Part shown: piece by piece, positions 58,401 to 64,000 of the stretch
Layout: each line of letters starts with the position of its first letter
Numbering within the stretch: the first letter of the stretch is position 1
The notes under the pieces: generated by a model
Told to the model about the DNA's origin: nothing
The model's input: the letters and a program-made list of their open reading frames with translations, nothing else
Database searches by the model: none
Made by a program: the position numbers and the translations under genes
DNA from: Onthophagus taurus
Taxonomy: Eukaryota > Arthropoda > Insecta > Coleoptera > Scarabaeidae
Direction of reading: 5' to 3'
NCBI RefSeq assembly: GCF_036711975.1
Contig: NC_091972.1
Coordinates: 3,043,001 to 3,107,000, forward strand
DNA length: 64,000 bases

Positions 58401-61400
58401 TTCCCATAAAAAATAATGATAATGAATCAAGATAACATAATCCATAGTCAATGCCACCATAGATATCACAATTTCTTAGGTTCAAGGCAGGAATTCTCAA
58501 AATTGACAATCATCTGCGTGAAATTCAGTTATAAGTAGAAAATTATAGGTGATAGAGAAAAACGTTTCCCATAAAAATTAATGATAATGAATCAAGATAA
58601 CATAATTCATAACCAATGGCACCATAGATATCACCATTTCTTAGGTTCAAGCCAGGAATTCTCAAAATGTCCAAATTGACAATCATCTGCGTTAAATTCT
58701 GTTATAAGTAGAAAATAAAAGGTGATAGAGAAAAACGTTTCCCATAAAAATTAATGATAATGAATCAAGATAACATAATTCATAACCAATGCTACCATAG
58801 ATATCACCATTTCTTAGGTTCAAGCCAGGAATTCTCAAAATGTCCAAATTGACAATCATCTGCGTTAAATTCTGTTATAAGTAGAAAATAAAAGGTGATA
58901 GAGAAAAACGTTTCCCATAAAAATCAATGATAATGAATCAAGATAACTTAATCCATAGTCAATGCCACCATAGATATCACCATTTCTTATGCTCAAGCCA
59001 GGAATTCTCAAAATTGACAATCATCTGCGTTAAATTCTGTCATAAGTAGAAAATTAAAGGTGATAGAGAAAAACGTTTTCCACAAAAATTAGTGATAATG
59101 AATCAAGATAACATAATTCATAACCAATGCTACCATAGATATCACCATTTCTTAGGTTCAAGCCAGGAATTCTCAAAATGTCCAAATTGACAATCATCTG
59201 CGTTAAATTCTGTTATAAGTAGAAAATAAAAGGTGATAGAGAAAAACGTTTCCCATAAAAATCAATGATAATGAATCAAGATAACTTAATCCATAGTCAA
59301 TGCCACCATAGATATCACCATTTCTTATGCTCAAGCCAAGAATTCTCAAAATTGACAATCATCTGCGTTAAATTCTGTCATAAGTAGAAAATTAAAGGTG
59401 ATAGAGATAAACGTTTTCCACAAAAATTAGTGATAATGAATCAAGATAACATAATTCATAACCAATGCTACCATAGATATCACCATTTCTTAGGTTCAAG
59501 CCAGGAATTCTCAAAATATCAAAATTGACAATCATCTGCATTAAATTCTGTTATAAGTAGAAAATAAAAGCTGATAGAGAAAAACGTTTCGCATAAAAAT
59601 CAATGATAATGGATCAAGATAACGTAATCCACAGTCAATGCCACCATAGATATCACCATTTCTCAGGTTCAAGCCAGGAATTGTCAAAATATCAAAATCG
59701 CCAAAAACTATGAATGAATATAATAGATTGTGTTAGAAGTGCCTTCGACGCATTAACTAAAGAAAAGTTAGATAACGTATTCTCGACACTACAAAAATGT
59801 AAGGAGGCAACCATGATGGCCTCAGCAGGCAACAACTATAAAATTGAATAAATTTGAATCTGAGCATGCTACATAAAAACTTTTCGAACGAAAGTTCTAG
59901 CAAATTGTATTCTTAACAAAATTTCTCTCAGACGCATAGATATTGAGAAAAATATGAAAATTCATGAATAAAGAAAAGCTTCGCCATAAAGGCCGTTTAC
60001 ATTGAACCAGCTGAATTGTGTTTAAATGTGTAAAATTTTCATTGATGTATGTTTAAATTAAGTTACAAATTGAATTACTAATTTTACAAACACAATAAAG
60101 TTTTGTATACCATAATTTGAGACAAATTGTAAGATGTAGAAAATATCATGTAAAAGAATCACCTTCCAATATCTAAAGATTACCTTTTTTACTTTTTAGG
60201 GTAATGTTTGGGACTCAACAAGATCAAAGTAATTCACCTAAGAGTGTTGATAATCCTGGTGAGTGTTATATTTTCAAGTCTTTACGTTTTGTTTTATTTT
60301 TATTTCAATTTTTGTTTCAGATCATGGAAAATCGAAAAACAAAGCGGTTGATTTGGCGACTATAGATAAACCAGGTAGGATTTTTATCATAAACTTTCTA
60401 TAATGGTAATTCAAAAAGTTGGTGCCAATGTCTGAAACAATAAAAAAAAATTGTTAAATTCAATTTGACTTAGACATTAACTTTTTAAATCACCCAATGT
60501 AATCATTGAAGGTTGAGTAAAAATTTATGGTTACAGTTTATATTATAATGATGTTTATATTAATTTTCTATATTTCTGGTTACTTCTTGCTATACTAGAC
60601 TTCGCCAAATACAGAGGTAATTTGTTCAAAATTGTCATGATTATACTAATTACACCAAAGTATCGCAATTAATTTATTTATGTTACAATTATTGCACCAG
60701 TGTATTCACATTATTTGTTATTTTTTTTAACTTGATTTTTTTTTGTTTACATTTTATCTCAACAAATCTAATTTTAGTTATTTTATTTTTTCAAGAAAAA
60801 TTTACTGCCCAAGCAGAGAGGGCAACACAAAATAAACAGACTAAAGAAGTAGTCACATTTATCAAAAAGCTTTGGTTCTTAGCTAAAAATCATTATAATT
60901 TCTTAAAGAAATCGTATATTTATTGTTTTTTTATGGTAAGTTTAAGACGAAATTTTTAAAAAAAAATTATACATCGCATTTTTTTAGCTTTTAATTTGCT
61001 TTATGTTCGGAGCAATAACAATGATTGCAAGCAAAATGGGTCAACGAAACGTTTCCAATGATGGAACAACATTTGAATTATCTCTAGCGCAATATGACAA
61101 TACTCACGTTTACTTTTCTATTGATGGTGCAAAAGACGGAAGATTGAGTAATGTTTATCATGATGTTGTTGCATCCGTTGGTAGTATTCCATTACGTGTT
61201 AGCAGCGCTATTGATGGTAATATAAATTTCGAATATCTTTAAAATGTCTTATTTAACAAAATTTTATAAATATGAAAGCTTTTACGGCCAGTCTTAATTG
61301 AACTAAAACTAGAATTCTTCTTGTTTTAGAAATTGTTAAAATGGGAATTGAAAATATCGTCTTTTATAAACGTTGGATGATTGCAGCAACTGAATTTAAA

Positions 61401-62960
61401 TTACATAACGACGAAATAAAAAATGTTAAAGTTTTATATTCAAATAATGCTCATCATGGAGCACCTATTTCTTTAAATCTGGCAACAAATACAATTCTAA
61501 AATATATAACTGGAGATGATGAATATTGGATTTCCGCTTTAAATACACCTTTACACTCTGCCAAACAATCGTACATTGAAGTACAACAATCATCAAGTGC
61601 AAATATGTTATTATGGTTCTTTTTATTACCGTTAGGTTAGAAATTTATATTTTAATTTATAACCCATTTTGATGACATTGTTTTTTAGGTCCACTGTTTT
61701 TAATGAGTACAACATTACTTTATCCAACATACATGCATTTAAATGAAATAAATGTTTTACAAAAACTTTGTGGTGTTCCCACTTGGTTATATTGGATTAT
61801 AAATTATATAGTTGATTTTGTGCTTGTGTCATTCAGCAGTTTAGTTTTGATTGCTATATTATTACTGGTTAATATAAACACTAAATTTGCCACAACTCAT
61901 CAAACATGTAAATATTATAATTAAAATTTGTTTATTAATGTAATTTTTTATTACACATTACAGTTGAATTGTTCAGTATTTTGGTTCTCTATTGCACAAC
62001 AAATTTGCCATTTGGATATTTGTTTACGCGCATGAAATCGGTTGAAACGGCAATCTTTCGTTATGTAACGTTTTCGCTACTTTTGGGGATTGGATTTGGG
62101 GCTGCTTTACTTATTGCAGAAACTATTGAAGCAACGTCTCTTTGGACGTTTATTTTTGAATGCTGCGTCGTGTTAGTCCCACAAGCAAGTTTAACGTATC
62201 TTTTGGGCAGTTTTGCTGTAAAAGTCGTTGAGGTACATAATTGGGATATTAAATCTGAAGATGAAGTTGATTATCTTTGTAAATTGAATCATATGCCATG
62301 TTGTGGTGAGACATAATAGCAACACTTTGTGTTTATAAAGACTTACAAATTGTTTTTTTGATTAGATCCAAATTCGGCAGAGTGTGTTGCTTGGAAAAGC
62401 GCTATGACTTTTGGAGTTGATATGATAATTGCTCAACTTGCAATATCATTTATGTACTTTCTTATCCTCCTTATAATGTATTCTGGATTTGGATCTGATT
62501 ATATTTTTGATATGCTTGATACTAAGTTGACACCAAGTTGTGTATCTAGCTTTCAAGGTAAATACTTCAATACAATTAGATATAATACAATAAATAAATT
62601 AATTGCAGAAAGACCTCAAAATTCTAATGATGATACTATTGGTGAGTTTATGATTTCATTTTTTAAAGATTTTTATTTATTTGTGTATTTCAGGACTACA
62701 ATCTGTTTCTGTAACAAATCCTGTTACAATTAAATCTTGTAAGTTATAATCTATTAGGTTAAATTAAAATCGATAGGTCGTTTGTTTTGCTAACATAAGA
62801 AATTAATCAGTAATTAAATCTTATTTAAAAACCCGTCTTAATACCTACCAAATAAGCAGCTTAACAAAAACATAGTTTTTACACTTCCTTCTTTCCCTCG
62901 AAATTAATTGTTTTGATATTTTTCCAGATAAATCTTCAGATGATAACACTGATAATAAGG
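49434..62960 (+). CDS. ABCA-subfamily full transporter, partial (TMD1-NBD1-TMD2; NBD2 beyond window)
   Basis: 22 exons in phase: 49434-49950, 50004-50260, 53161-53401, 53543-53713, 53771-53955, 54013-54256, 54310-54464, 54520-54678, 54895-55105, 55164-55437, 60200-60258, 60321-60374, 60599-60616, 60796-60935 (or from 60778), 60988-61216, 61330-61635, 61689-61907, 61964-62305, 62366-62557, 62609-62641, 62694-62738 and 62928-62960; at least 1,361 residues. A first membrane span (residues ~23-43) is followed by an extracellular loop. [19 protein letters not shown] is the ABCA signature before the TMD1 helices. NBD1 has Walker [12 protein letters not shown]-loop CPQHDLL, signature LSGGMMRK, Walker [13 protein letters not shown] and H-loop [22 protein letters not shown]2 spans exons 14-19 ([14 protein letters not shown] near the end). 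ABCA proteins move lipids across membranes using ATP; the substrate cannot be told. The start is the only in-frame ATG before the first span. Confidence 0.88.
51002..51612. repeat. Fold-back element, ~290-bp arms
   Basis: Inverted arms about 51002-51290 and 51310-51612 share GATGTGTTTTTAATG against CATTAAGAACACATC, TTTCGATATTCCATA-like ends, GTCAAATAATGTCGG, CTGATAACGGAATC, AATGGAATTACAAATTAAAG, AGAAACAGAAATAAGC and AGGCGCGACGT near the centre. The middle is GC-rich (GTCGCGCC / GGCGCGAC). No coding frame. Confidence 0.85.
52015..52302. mobile_element. MITE with ~36-bp inverted ends
   Basis: TAAGGCCCACTTTTACAATC at the left and GGTAAAAGTGGGCCTTA at the right are inverted. They continue inward through CTCCTGATAAACTATCC and GGATAAATTTATCAGGAG. 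About 288 bp, with no coding content. The target duplication is not clear. Confidence 0.7.
52940..53029. repeat. Perfect 32-bp inverted repeat with 26-nt loop
   Basis: 52940-52971 (ATTAAATAAAAACCATATAA then AAACTTCCAACT) and 52998-53029 are exact reverse complements. The element lies 131 bp before an ABCA exon. It would form a strong hairpin in the intron RNA and may be a very short MITE or a recent inverted duplication. Confidence 0.9.
55755..59700. repeat. Satellite-like tandem array, ~173-bp units, in ABCA intron 10
   Basis: About 22-23 head-to-tail copies are marked by GCCAGGAATTCTC (55914, 56088, 56261, 56434 and so on). Each includes GACAATCATCTGCGTTAAAT, GTGATAGAGAAAAACGTTT, ATGATAATGAATCAAGATAA and TAGATATCACCATTTCTTAG. 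Variant types alternate: a ~10-bp shorter form lacking the TATCAA/TGTCCA step (with CATAAGTAGAAAATTAAAGG and TTTTCCACAAAAA) occurs at ~57310, 57650, 59010 and 59350. Multi-unit blocks repeat, for example 57800-58200 against 58300-58680. The array makes up most of a 4.76-kb intron. Confidence 0.95.
59712..59850 (+). pseudogene. Possible transposase C-terminal remnant
   Basis: One frame reads [20 protein letters not shown], then [20 protein letters not shown] and KIE before a stop. It is reminiscent of the C-terminal tail of some Tc1/mariner-group transposases of insects. Nothing upstream supports it because the satellite array begins immediately before. Weak call. Confidence 0.3.
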
Positions 62961-63004
62961 GTAAGTGTAATTTTGTAACATATCAAGATTTTAAACTAAA
63001 ATTA

Positions 63005-63115
63005 GAACTAACACTAGAAACTTTCGGGTTTTGCCGTGCGTCTTTTAATAAAAGGTTTGACGTTTCGGATGCCATGTTGCAACCTTCTTCAGAAACTGGT
63101 TCGAAGTGACGAGAT
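63005..63115 (-). repeat. Penelope-derived terminal piece with hammerhead-like core
   Basis: Read on the minus strand it carries CTGAAGAAG, GGTTGC / GCATCC and GAAACGTC, followed by AAACC, AAAAGACGCACGGC and AAAACCCGAAAGTTTCTAGTG, ending in the dispersed repeat (TAGTTCTAATTTTAGT). It is closely similar to 35210-35350 in inverted orientation. Its outer end equals the upstream edge of the Penelope element at 26975-27000. Confidence 0.65.
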
Positions 63116-63132
63116 CAAAAATCGGTAACTAT

Positions 63133-63714
63133 CAGTGATGTGAGCTTGTAAATTACCAAAAAATAACCATAGTTAATACCAAAAATTAATTGCCGTAATT
63201 TACACGATAAATTACAATAAATTACCGTAATTTACTAGGTAAATAACGATATTATTTTGAGTAAACTACAGTTTTTACGGTAAATATCGTATTTTACAAC
63301 ACTTGGCATATCAACCAAGTGGAATGGTGGGAAAGCGAACAAGTTATAACACGTGTATCGCCGACACACAACGCACGTAGTTAGTCGTGTCTAGTGTCTC
63401 GTATCGTGACTTTGTTAAAAAGTGATCATGGCCAGAAAAGATAAAATTAAAAGCATTATAGTCGATGCTTTTATAAAAACTAATGGAAAAACATACAAGT
63501 GTAAATTTTGTGAACAATCTTACGTCTTGAATGTGACAAGGATGTCTCAACACTTAGTACAAAAATGTATACGCTGCCCTCCAGCGATAAAGAAAGCTAT
63601 CCACCAAGATTTGAATATAGGCGAAAGAACGTCATCTTCATTTGCTCCATTTGTTATTAAATTATTATTATTTATTAATTTATTAATATTTATTATTAAA
63701 ATAAAAATATAATA
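63133..63714 (+). mobile_element. Second hAT element, BED zinc finger part
   Basis: CAGTGATGTGAG at 63133 resembles a hAT terminus and leads through AT-rich GTAATTTAC-type repeats to an ATG at 63428. The frame encodes a BED-type zinc finger: KCKFCEQSYVLNVTRMSQHL with a following C (C-x2-C...H...C pattern), the DNA-binding N-terminus of many hAT transposases. It runs into a hydrophobic AT-rich tail and stops at 63712, so most of the transposase is deleted. Confidence 0.65.
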
Positions 63715-63716
63715 TA

Positions 63717-64000
63717 CAGTGTGACCCGTTTGAAAGCGGAACACCCTCGTAAAATTTGTATTTATTATCCGATTTCGATAATTTTTTTTTTTTAATTGCA
63801 GAGCGTAAGAAACTGTATCTTGGGACAAAGAGTGATATTTTTCTTAAAAAAAAACAAGGCCTACTATTTCACTTTTTAGGTGCTAAAAATGAAGAAATCA
63901 TATTAGGAATTTTTTTACAAAAAATGTGAGTACACCACTGCATTAAGCGCCTTTTGAAATGGGCATATACCAAATCTCATCAAAAATGGTTACAAATCAA
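63717..64000. mobile_element. Left end of another TA-flanked element, runs out of window
   Basis: TA followed by CAGTGTGACCCGTTTGAAAG and CGGAACACCC is a Tc1/mariner-type terminus. No right end is in the window. A short pyrimidine tract and TTGCAG at ~63790-63803 could be a splice acceptor, but no domain follows. Confidence 0.4.

Overview
The window is nuclear DNA from an insect. It is AT-rich, has split genes with short GT-AG introns (often 50-75 bp), and carries an insect-type neuroparsin gene plus insect transposon families (DUF4817-type mariner relatives, ZMYM1-like hAT, Penelope with a GIY-YIG nuclease, RNase H-bearing LINE). A beetle is my guess, from overall character rather than a diagnostic sequence. 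All exon structures were assembled by reading splice sites and checking phase by hand.

Layout. 1-12.2 kb is a transposon graveyard: a decayed hAT (1-3299); a large terminal-inverted-repeat element (3478-9076) that carries a captured, inverted fragment of a neighbouring host gene and is itself hit by a mariner relative and a TTAA-type MITE; then a truncated LINE (9261-12182) with a perfect 13-bp target duplication. 12.4-16.2 kb (minus) is a four-exon gene for a 1,125-residue secreted, highly charged protein with many dibasic sites. 16.6-30.2 kb (plus, divergent from it) is an eight-exon gene for a ~2,546-residue protein with an RIIa-type dimerisation domain, five IQ motifs and a central block of 61-residue repeats; it resembles Drosophila igloo. 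Its intron 5 is almost entirely a DNA transposon with a Penelope-like element nested in it.

30.7-36 kb holds a purine-rich LINE and two nested TA-flanked TIR elements containing RT and Penelope debris. 36.5-37.1 kb (minus) is a neuroparsin-like hormone gene. 38.3-40.3 and 43.9-45.2 kb (plus) are two paralogous multi-pass RING-finger genes of the TRC8/RNF145 type, separated by a 190-bp satellite-like array; the second is followed by a 426-bp array. 49.4-62.96 kb (plus) is most of an ABCA-subfamily transporter gene (TMD1, NBD1, TMD2; NBD2 lies beyond the window). One ABCA intron contains a ~4-kb array of 173-bp units, and another contains fold-back elements and a perfect 32-bp hairpin. The last kilobase is further transposon sequence.

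The main finding is the gene capture at 3478-9076. About 1.8 kb of the RIIa/IQ gene, including its first intron, has been copied into a TIR element about 8 kb away in inverted orientation. A second recurring theme is a short dispersed repeat (core CTAGTGTTAGTTCTAG) that abuts the ends of a hAT, a LINE, the capture element and three Penelope-derived pieces.
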